Origin: Rhynchosporium graminicola
Lineage: Eukaryota > Ascomycota > Leotiomycetes > Helotiales > Ploettnerulaceae
DNA: 64,000 nt
Assembly: GCA_900074885.1 (NCBI GenBank)
Contig: FJUW01000004.1
Location: 2,268,578 to 2,332,577, forward strand
Direction: 5' to 3'
Of this stretch, positions 24,661-36,000 are shown piece after piece. Both the position numbers and the translations under genes were made by a program. Under the pieces are notes generated by a model. That model was not told the DNA's origin, ran no database searches, and saw nothing but the letters and a program-made list of their open reading frames with translations. How positions within the stretch are numbered: position 1 is the stretch's first letter; each line of letters opens with the position of its first letter.

Positions 24661-25896
24661 CTAAGAACCCTCCACAAAGACCCAATCCTCTTTTGGGGCA
24701 ACATCGCTGTTCAGAAGCAAGTTCCCTTTCTCAGGCTTCTTATTTGCATCCCTGCTTCCCTTTGCATACCCATGCTCCTTCTTCTCATATAGGAATCTTT
24801 CGAAAGTTTCAAGAGAAATCTCAAGCTTCTCTTCCTTGTTCTCTCGTTCGATTGGTGACGGTATGTGTCGATTTACCACTGTCTCCTTCTCTTCACTGGT
24901 ATTTATTGGGCTCACATCCACCTCTGTATCGTTCGCCGCCTCTGTGTACCCTTTCATTGCCCTCGCCCTCCAATCTAACACGTTTTTGATAACATTACGC
25001 CTTCGTTCACAACTCTCAACCATCTTGTCTAATCTGGCAAGCCGTTCCGCACAAATTTCTGACATATTGGTGCTGCTCCGGATCGCAGCCCACTCTGTCC
25101 TCTCAGGCTTTAGATGACCAAGCTTTTCGGCCATCATTCTCCATTTATCCCGTTTCGCACTGATATCCTGCCTTCTGATCTCCTCCTTATTTTCGCTTCC
25201 ATCTGCCTGGTCATCATGCTTCCCAACTGCCATGTCAAGCGCATCCTTGGCCTTGCTTATGTCGTCGAACTGGTGCTGAAATGCTGCTATGGAACCCTCG
25301 AATTCTTGTTCCAGGTCTCGAGACAGCTTCTTGGTCTCAACCTCCCTCCTATCTTCGCCACGGCAGAAAAAGTTCCTTCTCACAACCTTGTGCTGATCTA
25401 GCTGACGTCTGAGACTCGTAAACTGTGGTGTGCGGTGTGATATACGAAATTTTGAAACTCGGGTTTGTTCATGCTGGAGTCGAAGATCTTCATGCTGGAG
25501 TCGAAGATCTTCATGCTGGCGTCGAAGTTGTTCTGTATCATCCTGTTCCTCTTCCCAATCATCAACCCACTCCTTGACTTCTTTCTGCTCTCCCAAATAC
25601 ATCCCATGTCTGAGGGTCATCGCACATAGGATTATGATATGCATACATGGCTGGATCTTTCTACTCCAATGGGTTTCGTCGAAGTTAAGTATGGTGAGAT
25701 TATGAATATAGTAAACAATCCAGGTGGCATGGGCGAGGATGGCAGTTGGCATGAGATATCGGTCTCGCAACACAGTTTCATAGAAGTTGCAATAATCCGT
25801 GCTTAAAATGTTCATGACGATCGTCGAAACATCGAAGCCGAAAATTCGACGAGGAAGTTGGAGGAGGTGTGCCATGAGCAATATTGAGAAAAACAT
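24661..25896 (-). CDS. Membrane/coiled-coil protein B (long paralogue), 411 aa
   Basis: Single ORF. The N-terminal ~115 residues hold hydrophobic helices (including AILAHATWIVYYIHNLTIL and CMHIIILCAMTL), followed by an acidic WVDDWEEEQDD patch and a long coiled-coil region to ~residue 310. Residues ~125-145 are a tandem heptad LRLQHED, encoded by three 21-bp repeats. The C-terminus is charged and ends PKEDWVFVEGS. Shares its N-terminal pattern with the gene at 23,348-24,032. The layout suggests a membrane-anchored rod; no enzymatic motif is seen. An unrecognised in-frame intron remains possible. Confidence 0.6.
   Translation of the reverse strand: MFFSILLMAHLLQLPRRIFGFDVSTIVMNILSTDYCNFYETVLRDRYLMPTAILAHATWIVYYIHNLTILNFDETHWSRKIQPCMHIIILCAMTLRHGMYLGEQKEVKEWVDDWEEEQDDTEQLRRQHEDLRLQHEDLRLQHEQTRVSKFRISHRTPQFTSLRRQLDQHKVVRRNFFCRGEDRREVETKKLSRDLEQEFEGSIAAFQHQFDDISKAKDALDMAVGKHDDQADGSENKEEIRRQDISAKRDKWRMMAEKLGHLKPERTEWAAIRSSTNMSEICAERLARLDKMVESCERRRNVIKNVLDWRARAMKGYTEAANDTEVDVSPINTSEEKETVVNRHIPSPIERENKEEKLEISLETFERFLYEKKEHGYAKGSRDANKKPEKGNLLLNSDVAPKEDWVFVEGS
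25468..25530. repeat. 21-bp tandem repeat, 3 units, inside a CDS
   Basis: Units at 25468-25488, 25489-25509 and 25510-25530. The first two are identical; the third differs at three bases. Being a multiple of three and coding for a full heptad, the repeat lengthens the coiled coil of protein B without breaking it. Confidence 0.93.
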
Positions 25897-27161
25897 CTCG
25901 TATTATTATGTTGATATGATATCTATCGAAGGGCTGATCTCAGCCGGGGACAAAGCGAAACGTACGAGTCGAGGATCTGCAGTATTGCTTATGACTCGAG
26001 GGTGTTTCTGAAAATGAGAAGATATCTCTCTGCACAAAACCTGTGTAGGGAGTGCACCAATCTAGTCTACCGACAAACTTTTCACGGTGTCATTAATGTC
26101 ATACTAAGAAAATATTTCTATCAGTCCTTCGGTTTTTCATGGACTAGACTAATGGTGATAGGTTAACTAAAGCAGTGGGACAGCTCCTTATTAAGATAAT
26201 CGACTAGCATAATTTTTTATAGGTCGCAGCATCATAATGGGTATGACCGCCATCAGGACTTAATCCTGTTGTGAAATGGCCGTTAACATTTTCAAGTTTT
26301 GTCCAGCCCACCCGCTTCTCGGAGCCTCAGCTTCAGGTTATCCTCAAGTCTCCTCACCCAAATCCCAGGTTTCTTATACTGACACTTGAGCTCCCAATTA
26401 TCTCTTCAGATTTCCCCATCCTCTCTGCCATCCTCTGCTTGCCGCTGTCCAGACCGAATTCTTATGACCGGAGAGTTATGCAGAACCTACTTGTATCGTA
26501 GTCGACAACTTCGTGATCCGAGAAATGTCCTCCCGGTCTGAACTAGTGATTAATTACAGGTTACAGCAGCTCACTCGAAGATCCATATGATGACTAGACA
26601 TCGACATAAAGCGTTGACGATTGTGATTGGCTATTTTGGCAGTGGAAAGCGTGACTGTATCTCCACAAAATCTCGGAATCTTCGGAACTGTCTGAAAGAT
26701 GAGATTTGGCTGGTTTGAGAAGTTTACTTGAAGGAACCGATGAAGCAATGGATCAAGAATTGGTCATCCTATGAAAAAAAATGGTTTTAGCGTACATTGG
26801 AGTTGAAGCGCTAGATGAATGGTTTCAGATTATAGGTCATATGATCCAAGGGTGTCAGGTCTAGAGTTCAGTCACTTCGGTCACGTCAAGACTATTGGAG
26901 CGTAGGAGACTCGGTTGGGATGAGCCCCAACTGAAATAGCGTCAGGCAATTCTTCATAGACCAGTAAGGTAGATCAAGCACTAGGCTTAGACTTATTTCA
27001 TCTTTAGCATCGATGTGCAGTACTCCATTGCTGACGAACTTCTTAGCCACACCTCGCAGCTTTTTTAATTTCGAAACAGTCAAATGACCTACCACTCAAT
27101 TTCAATCTCCCTCAATTGACACGCGCTCTTACAGATAACTTCGACTTCATACTCTGTAACT
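25897..27161. other. Intergenic between divergent genes, nothing recognised
   Basis: Lies between the 5' end of protein B (minus) and the plus-strand ORF series at 27,162. Short ORFs here have no motif. Confidence 0.45.
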
Positions 27162-27767
27162 ATGCCTATATCCTCGAGTTCGATCCTCGGAGTCCTTGCC
27201 ATTCTCTCCTCCATCGGCAGCTATGTCTTCCATGAGCTGACCGTAGGCCCAAACACCCCTCACCATATGAACTTGGCAGTACACTTCTGCACTGTGTTTG
27301 CATGCTGCTTTCCTTCCTTCTATGGCCGACAAACCGTCCTAGAGAGTGGAAAGAATAATGACGGTCATGTCATGCTAGATAGAGCCAGACATGGAGATAA
27401 GTATACAGACGGCGACTAAAGAGACTGTACTTGAAATTACATTCGCCGCCGAAAAGCCAGCCGAGTCACTCACACGCCTGGAGCACAAGATTGAGACTCT
27501 TAATACAAAGCTAAAATACCACTTGGATCATTGTATGGAGTTATGGGAAAAGATGAAGAGTGCGCAGAGTGAATGGGAAATGGTTGTGCAGAGTGTTCAG
27601 AAACGAGTTTGAAGGTTACTGCAACTGAGAAGATGTGTCTGGTCGGGACTGGAACAGATTATGACGATGCCATGGCGGCGGGGGAGGAGATGAAGATATG
27701 GCATACCTTTTTGAGGCCAGAGGTTCAGGGATTGGAAGGTTGCTTGAGTGAAGAAGAACTTACATAG
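27162..27767 (+). CDS. Membrane/coiled-coil ORF series, splicing unresolved
   Basis: Three overlapping ORFs (27162-27419, 27391-27612, 27573-27767) read as one protein: a short N-terminal hydrophobic region (GVLAILSSIGSYVFHEL and a second near residues 45-60), then a coiled-coil stretch (RLEHKIETLNTKLKYHLDH), then an acidic tail. The second junction can be spliced in phase by a weak 47-nt intron at about 27,583-27,629. The first has only poor donor/acceptor options. It is either a three-exon gene with non-standard sites or a recently frameshifted relic. The layout matches the other membrane/coiled-coil genes of this region. Confidence 0.4.
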
Positions 27768-28443
27768 AAGATAGTGGTTTCAGGGATGTGTTATTGAACA
27801 TGTTCCGTTCTGTTAAGGACAGATCATGGGTGTTGGCTCCGCTTCATTGTCATGTACAATACAAAGACAGTATTATAACGCTGTAATGAAGCTCAGAAGC
27901 ATCGCCAACGATTTCAATAGTGCTGTCTAAGCTTCTCGGAAGCAACATTATCACTAAGTGTTCGTCCAACAAGCAAGTGCCCTAGCTGTGGGATACAAAT
28001 CTTCGGTAAGGAACATGAGTTCGTGATGCAGTCAGCTATGGGGCACGATCCAGGAGTTGATCTGTACTATGTACTATCCGCTACGCTGCCACCAGGGTTT
28101 GCATTTTTCGGGCCGGAACTAGCTTTAAAGTATTATTCTACGAATTATCCTCTATCCAGATCGGAGGACAAGTCGCCCATATATTACGGGACACTACTCA
28201 GGTATCACTTCAAAGTCGTAGTCTCATTTCATGACTTTACTTCGTCAATGACTTGTTTTCGTCTGAGACGAATTTCCATCACTTCAAAGTCCTATTCTAA
28301 AGAATTCAGCCTTTCTATTTGCTAGTATCAAGTGACTTAGAGAGTGCATAAACTAATGCAACTTTGATGGCAGCGCAGCTGATAGTGGTTCGGAACTTGT
28401 TGATGTAATAGAATTAATTCTCATGTCGTGCTTCCCTCCCTCG
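27768..28443. other. Left flank of the retrotransposon, no gene
   Basis: Normal base composition up to the insertion point; one 100-codon ORF (28,023-28,325) has no motif. Confidence 0.45.
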
Positions 28444-28448
28444 GCTGA
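28444..28448. repeat. Left target site duplication GCTGA
   Basis: Immediately precedes the TGTCA end of the left LTR and is repeated exactly at 38483-38487. Confidence 0.93.
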
Positions 28449-28632
28449 TGTCAGGGGGCGTCCGAGATTATATATGTAGTAAAAGTCTTGATTCTGTCTA
28501 TCGCTATAGTAGGAGGAACTATCTAAGTGAAGCTAACTAACGGCACTAAGTACTTAGTGCTATCTTATCTTATGATAATGTCCCGTGATATATACTTAGT
28601 GCTATCTTATCTCATGATAATATCCCGTGATA
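28449..28632 (-). repeat. Left LTR (3' LTR of the element), 184 bp
   Basis: Begins TGTCA and is 184 bp like its partner at 38299-38482. The differences seen are mostly C/T or G/A changes: the inner end reads TGATA where the other copy has TGACA, as expected from RIP. A tract of C at 28633-28642 abuts it; on the minus strand this is a GGGGGGGAGA polypurine tract, which shows that the element points to the left. Confidence 0.93.
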
Positions 28633-28721
28633 TCTCCCCCCCTTAAGTATAAAAAACTCTATCCCTAGAGAAAAAAGACAGTTCGACTAGTAATATATAG
28701 TAAATATAAATAGTAATAATT

Positions 28722-31400
28722 ATTAATTTTCTCTACTGCTCTCCCCTGATGAATCTAATATGTCCTTATTAAAATTTGACCCGGTTATGATTTATAAGAT
28801 TAAAGTTATATCCTCTATATCCCTATTCTCCTTAGTTACGATTATCTTTATTAGGGCTAGCTTTTTTATTAGTCTAATTACTCGCTTCCCTTTCTCTTTT
28901 AGAGTAGATTTAGTAGGCTTTAGTAATATAATCGTGTCTTTATCGCTATCTTCTATAAGGTTAGAGGTCTAGGTAGTTAGTAAAACTAGACCTATTAGCT
29001 TCTTCTTTAGGTAAGATTTTCTTAGTTCGTATAATTAGGGTTTAGTATCTAGTACTATTATACCGAAAAGGCGTCCGTTTATAGTATTACCCTAGTTTTC
29101 TTAATTAACTAGATCTTCAATAGCGTATATTATTTCTGCATTTCCCGCGATACGAGTTAGTCCTTATATACTTATCAATTTTCTTAAGAAAGGTATTCTA
29201 TTTTTAACTAGGTCTATAACTCTCTAATAATATCCTAGCCTTAAGAGTTAATATATTAGGAGTTATAATAGGGCGAAGATAAAAGACTTATAGCGTTTTA
29301 GTATACTTCCGTTTAGTTTTATAATATCAGTCTTATTAGTTCTCTTTAACTTTCTTCCGCCCTTAGTATCCTTCGACCGGTTATAGTCGACTATACTTAC
29401 GTGTCCTTCTATATCATTAATAAGGATTAATAGCAATTTCGGTTAGATATCGTAGTCTAAGGATAATATAATCAAATTCGTTATATTTCCTATATCGACA
29501 CGAGGTTCGATTAAATACAACTATTAATACGCTACTATACTACTTTTGATCTCGCTCTGAAAAATTAGGCCCCGTGCGTTCAGACGTTTATATAAGAGTA
29601 TAAGGTCCTCTATCTTACTATTTATAATAAGTACTTATCTTAGCTTAGGCGTATATAATATCGGAGAGTATCTTAAAATCTAGAATAGAATTCCTAATAT
29701 TACGATTATTAGGTCTAAGTCGCAGAATAGTACTTTATATAGTAACCCCGGTACAAATTCCGTCTAGTAGCCCGGTCCGTTAATAATAATTCTTAGAAAA
29801 GCTACTATACTTATAACTATATCTAGTACTAATAGGCGTAAGATTTATACTAGCCCGACTATCTCTAGCGTAATAGTATACATGACCTCGCTAAGCAGTA
29901 CGATTATAAACCTATAAGAAGTACTAATCAACGTGCTTAGTAGGGCGTCCAGAATAGCAACAGGGTTTAGTACGTCTTAAAGCGCTCGAAAACATTCTTT
30001 AATAACTATCTTAGTATCTACGTAAGCTTAAATCATTAAGGAACGTTTATTATATAATATCTAAAGAAGATATAGTACGTAGTTAGCGCGGTCCCTATCT
30101 AATAGAGATTAGTTAAGTATATAGAGGAAGTCCTCTATTAATTTATATATACGCTCTATCTCTACTATAAGTGAAATATATATACTATAATATATTATAG
30201 CAGAAGCTATAGCTTATAGGAATATTTTAAAGCTCAGCTTTAAGCTATCGTACCCTCTTATTAGCGCGTTATTAAGAATGAATTATCTATCGGTTCTACG
30301 TTTTACGATAATACTAATATTTTCTTTAGTCTTAATCAATAGAGATAAGGTCTAGTATAAACTATCGAATACTAAGGAAGCGCTAATTAGTTGAAATACT
30401 TTCCTACCTACTTATATCTCCTTTTTATACTCCTTAGTAGGTTCTATTACTCTAGTCTCCTTTAATTTCTTTTATCGTATCTTCTTCTATCTCTTTAGCT
30501 CTTATAGTTCTTAGAGAACTAAGCAGAGTTTATCTCTAAGATACCCTCGTATAGTAACTTCCACGAAGTAGTAGTACTAATTATACTATATCTCTTCTAT
30601 AATATTAGAAAGTTTAAACTTCTAGCTCCCGAGAACTATAATATCTCTATTAGGATAGACGATATATCTGATTCTTAAATCGGGAGTTATAAGACTATTC
30701 AGAGGGAAGTCGCTTATAGTAAGGCGTAGGCAGAAGGCGTCTCCGAAAGCAACTCGCTAGGAATAAGAGTATCTATTAATTAGTAAAAAGTCAGCTAGGA
30801 ACTATTTAAAAAAGCTACTTATCGCTATATTATAATAAGCTATACCGATTAAATAGTCCCCCGGATATATACTAGTTAGGATGCGAATATTACCCTAGGG
30901 GCGTTCGATAATCAGGACCGATTCCTTATCGCTCCAACGTAGTAGATATAAGTATAACTAGTTTTCATAATATATTCTATCCTTAGGAGCTTCGTAATAG
31001 AGTATAAACAGCTATTAGAGTCCTAGCGGGAGGTTACCATTTAGGTTAGTATACTCGTAAGGGTTATCTGACTCTCTACTCTATATAATAAGGTTAGGAG
31101 GGATATCTTAAGTAACTCTGATAATACCGCTTATCTTATACCTTAAACTATATTCGTTTCTCTTAATATCAGGATAAAGTAATCTGTCTCGAAGACTTTA
31201 AAAGACTCGTAGAACGTTATTTCGACGAATCAGTCGAGTGAAAGAAGATAATAAGTATACTAGGGACGATAGAGTAAGGGATTTAAGAGTTCTTAGTATA
31301 TTATTATTAGTCGCTATATTCAGTCGAAGGAGTAACTCTTATCGCGATTAATATAAAGTTAATAGCGAGAGAGTCGATATGCAGTAGTAAGATTATTATT
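28722..31400 (-). pseudogene. Unidentified accessory reading frame 3' of pol, RIP-mutated
   Basis: On the minus strand, segments from about 31,350 down to 28,722 stay in one reading frame over roughly 2.6 kb (~880 codons), ending at a double TAA. Internal stops are TAA/TAG as RIP makes from CAA/CAG; no shift was needed in the stretches read. Content looks like a real protein: a basic segment near the start (RLIRRNNVLRVF), GNIRILTSIYPGDYLIGIA in the first third, then long Leu/Ile-rich helices with charged residues, ending Lys/Arg-rich. No zinc finger, protease, RT, integrase or envelope-type signal/fusion motif could be recognised. RIP blurs Val/Ile/Ala and Asp/Asn, which hampers identification. 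It could be an element-specific ORF or the body of a second element nested in the same orientation. Confidence 0.6.
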
Positions 31401-31699
31401 AATAGAATTTTATATACGTAAGCTAGATAAGAAGGAGCTTAAGCAAGTAAATAAAAGCAATAGTGAATATTAATAAAGCTAAATTTACTAAGATATACGT
31501 CACGTAGACGATTTATCATTTACGTACTAAGGAGCCCTCGAACTTAGCGACTAAGTTCGGTATATCCTCCTTTAGTATTAAGGCGAGTTCCCAAGACGTA
31601 GTCTGATAACTCATATGCTTAACCTTATAGTATATCTTTCTTATCCTATCTCTAGGTTATTTTCTCAGTTCCTTATACAGGATTTTCTCGATAATATAA

Positions 31700-34600
31700 C
31701 GTTTAGTGCCGTCTTTATCGTATATTAGGCTAAGTTCAGGTATAGTCCGATCAAATAGATCCGGTATAACTAGCTCTAAGTGTTCGATTAAGATTACTAG
31801 GTATATATTTATCTATTCGGGAAGCTCTAGTTCGTAAGTAAGTAGGTTTACTTACCTAATAATCTTATATAGTCTAGACTTAATAAAAGATAGCTTAGTC
31901 TGATTCTATAAGAGCTTATACCTAGAGTCTATTCCTTTAGCTAGTTTAATATAAACTTTAGCCCTTAGCTCTAGTAATACTAGTATCTAGCCCTCGTTAA
32001 AAGTAAGTTTTATACGAGACTATACTAATACGACTAACTCTATTGCGTCTTAAAATAAGGTTTAATAGTTATGTATAAAGTCTTATCCCTCCTTTATAGT
32101 GAATATAGGAGTAGTAGTATAATTAGTAGAAGAGAAAAGGGATCAGGGTTTTTATCTGAATCTTAGTTCGTAAAGCGTGAACCCGGTAGAGATATTTTCT
32201 AAAGTATTAAGGATAAAAGATATAGCTAGTATAAATCCTTCCTAATTAGACTAATCGAAACGTCTAGTAATAGTATAGCGTAAAGCGTAGATAAATATTT
32301 AATTAGACTATTCTAATTGACTATCTACTTTAGAGTTATTAGCTATAGTAAAAGCTAAGTTAATATTAGCGAAACTATATATGTCTCTCTAAAAACCGCT
32401 AGTAAATCGTATGTCTCGATCTGATATTATCTTTTCCAGTATACCTATATCCGCGTATACGTCCTTATAATAAGCCTTAGCCTAGTCCTCGCCTCCCTAA
32501 TCCTTATACCCTATAATAACCTTAATCTACTTTATTATCTGATCTATAAATAGCAAGATAGTATCATATCCCTCCTAGGATACTAGAAACCTTATAATCA
32601 AGTCCATATAGAAAGTATATAGTTAAGTTACTAGCGGTAGAATTAGTAAGAGTATACCGTTAGGTAGGGTTCTGCCTAGTTTTACTATACGGCAGATAGA
32701 ATAGCTAGCTGCGTAAGATTAGACTATACGCCATATCTTATATATAAACACCTTATCCTTTAGGAAGTCATATATCCTCTATACTCCTACGTGAGCTCGA
32801 TCGTCGTAAGTAATACTAAGAATCTTTTTAATTAATTTCTCAGGTATATATATACGCTTAATCCTATTAGGATTACGAAAGAATAGTAGCTTTATTCTAG
32901 CGTTAAATCGGAATAATTTAAAAGTAGAGACACGTTCGTTTTAAGGAGACTTCTAATAGTTTATCTTTATTTTCTAATAGATCTACCTAAAGGTCTTATT
33001 TATTAGAAGCTAGCGTAAGAAGGATACGACTAATTACTTATCTATATATACTATAGTTAAGTATAAAGTTATTTCGTTCTCCTAGACTAGGTAATAAGTT
33101 ACTTTTAGAATTAAAATATCCCTTTCTAAGGATTCGTATATAATATTTAATAATCCTTAGTTCTCCTTCTAGCGTAGTTAATGTTATAGCCGACTTAAGG
33201 CATCTGCGTTCAGATATATTTTCCTAGCTCTATAGATTATATTTATCTTATACGTATACTTAGCTAAGAAGAGAAACTAATTATCTAATCAGTTACTCTT
33301 CTTATAAGGATAATCCTTAAAGCAGGATAATATTACTTAATAATCCGTATAGATAATAAAATTTACACTATCGAGATATTATAGTAACTTCTCTAGCGCC
33401 TATACTAGTGCGCTTATCTCTAGCTCAGTAGGCTAGTAATTCATTTCTACTATAGATAAGGACTTAGATAGGAATAGGACTAGCTTTTCTACCCTGTTAG
33501 TACTATCCACCTAGTAAAGAGCTACGCTATATCCGAATTCCTTAGAACTATTGATATAAAGTATAAAGTCCTATCTGAAGTCAGGGAATTTAAGGGTTAG
33601 CGCTAAAGTAAGCCGGTCTTTTAATATATTAAATACTTATTTAGACTTATATAGTAAGTTATCTATATATTACTTAGAGTATATTTTAGTATCTTTATAA
33701 CGTTTAGCTTTCTAAGACCGGGTTAAATTAGTATATTCTTTATATCTTAGTTATAGAAGCGGAATAAGTATCGCTTTAGTATAGCTACCTTGTCTTACTC
33801 CCTTTTATAGTATATTCTTAAATCCGATTATCTTAAGCTCTAATAATAGTAAGGAGATAGCTACGTAGTATAGTATAAATTTATAATAGTACCTGAAAAA
33901 TCCTAGCGCTTTTTCTAATTAAAATAAAGTTCTTAGAAATTCCTAAGATTATACTACTTCTATCTTCTCTTCTAAGGTATTTAGCCTTAGTCTAAATACC
34001 TTATATCCTAGCGCCTTAATAGATAGCTAAGCGAAGTAGTATTTCCCTAGAGCTAGTATAACTCCGGTGTCTTCTAGTAAGGTAAGCGCTAGATCTAGGT
34101 CTTTTATATATTATTCCGGGGTAGCAGAAAAGATAATTACGTTATTAATATAAATAATAATAAATTTCTAAAGGTATTAGCGGAATAGATTCTCTATGTG
34201 TACTTAGAAGAATACTAGAGTTATCGCTAGACTTATTATTACGATAGTAAGCATTTTATATCCCTTATACGTAGTAACTAATATTATTTTCTATTAGTCT
34301 ACTAGTTCTAAAAGCTATTAGAAGAAGGATTTAGTAAGGTCGATACTAGAGAAAATCGTTACTCTACCTATAGCGGATAAGATATCGTTAGCTTTAGGTA
34401 ATAAGTATACGTTAAGTATTAACTTCGTATTAACTTTTCTAAGATCGACTATAACTCTTAGCTTTCTATTTCTATAGATAATAAATACTAGAGCCGAAGC
34501 TAGGGAAGGTTATCTAAGGGGTACTAATACTAAAGAGCTATTAGCTCTTATTAGATCTAAGATTTTATCTATTTCTACCTTATCTTTTTATAATTATAGG

Positions 34601-36000
34601 AAAAGTGCCCTTTTTAAGTCGTTAATCTCGACGCCTTCCTTAAATAGTACTAGCATATTAATTCTATTATTAAATCGTCCGAGTTCGTAATAGAATAAGT
34701 TCGTATACTAGCGAAGAATATCTTATATTTTAACCTTAATATCCGCCCTAAAGGCGTCTAATATATCCGGTTCTATTATATCTTCGGGAAGAGGTCTAAT
34801 TAGGAATAGAGTACTAGCTAAGTACCTCCCTTCTAGCTCCTCCTCTATAAAGGGTTATCCTTTATAGATACTAGCCAGGTTTAGTAGTACTAAGCAGTCT
34901 TTGATTTTAGGTATATATTATTTAAGTACCCCTAATATCTATCCTTATCGTAAATAGATAAGTATCCCTCCTAGATTAGTAAATAGGATAGATATAAGGA
35001 GGCTAGTAGTAATAGCGTTAACTATAGAACTGAATTTACTTAATATTATATCGACTTAAGGATAAGGATATACTATATATCTATCTTAACGTTTAGGTAG
35101 TAAGCGATATATAGTAGGTAAATTAATACCTTCTCTTAGGTATACTATAACTATCTATAAAAGGTAGATATTAGTATATTTTAAGGTAGACTTCGCGGTC
35201 TTCGCTACTTTAGTTATTTTAAGGAGTATATAGTTATTACTATCTCCTACTTATAGATAGTATAGCTTCTCTAATAACTTCTACTTAAAGTCGAGTTTAT
35301 TTTCCGAGAAAAAGTTAAGCTTAAGAAGGATTCCTCTTAGTATCTTTAGTATAATATAATATTAGTACGCCGGAAACTATAGTAGTTCTTTACCGGAAAT
35401 TATCCTATATAAGATAAGTATTTCGACGAAATCGGAAATAGTAAGCCTAGAACTTATATTAGAAAGACTAACTTATAGGCTATCTATCTTATAATAAGTT
35501 CTTATAGAAGGGAAGTATTACGCTAGACTTAGCTTATTAATTAACCTAATAAGCGAAGTAGTATTAGTAGCTATTTCTATTAGAAAGTTATCTTTACTAA
35601 ATATTTAGATTTTAGTATACGTATTAGCTATAAAGGAAGTATTATTTAGGAGGATAGATATCTCGTCCTTCGACTCTTGAAGTTGCGAGTCTAGGGTTTT
35701 TATAGTATAAGCGCTAAGGATTAGTATTTCTCTATCCTAAGCTATAGGTAAGATTATAGAGGAAGGGTTCTTAACTAGGATAAAGTCGTCCTTTTTTTTA
35801 TTTTTATAAAAAAGCGATATATAGTTAGGTATAGAAAGTAAGGATAATAGTATCTTAAGTTAGATTTATTTTATCTTTTTCGTTAAGGATAGTACTAAAG
35901 TAAGTTTATTAAAGACTAATAATATTACTAAAATAGGATTTAAGTAAGAATAAAGCCGCGAGAGGACCTCCTTTAGGTCTCGCAGTAAGCTTTTCCCGAG
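31700..36000 (-). pseudogene. RIPed gypsy pol remnant (RT, RNase H, integrase)
   Basis: Approximate limits. Recognisable blocks on the minus strand are the reverse transcriptase core with FIIIYINNVIIFS (YIDD before mutation) at about 34,130-34,170 followed by a helix typical of gypsy palm domains (KDLDLALTLLEDTGV), and the integrase from an HxxxH-side segment near 32,800 through the first Asp (YTFYMDLI), second Asp (ISDRDIRFTSGF) and Glu (in VDSQLE) down to 32,311. The protease and RNase H between or before these blocks were not resolved. Numerous RIP stops exclude activity. Confidence 0.8.
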
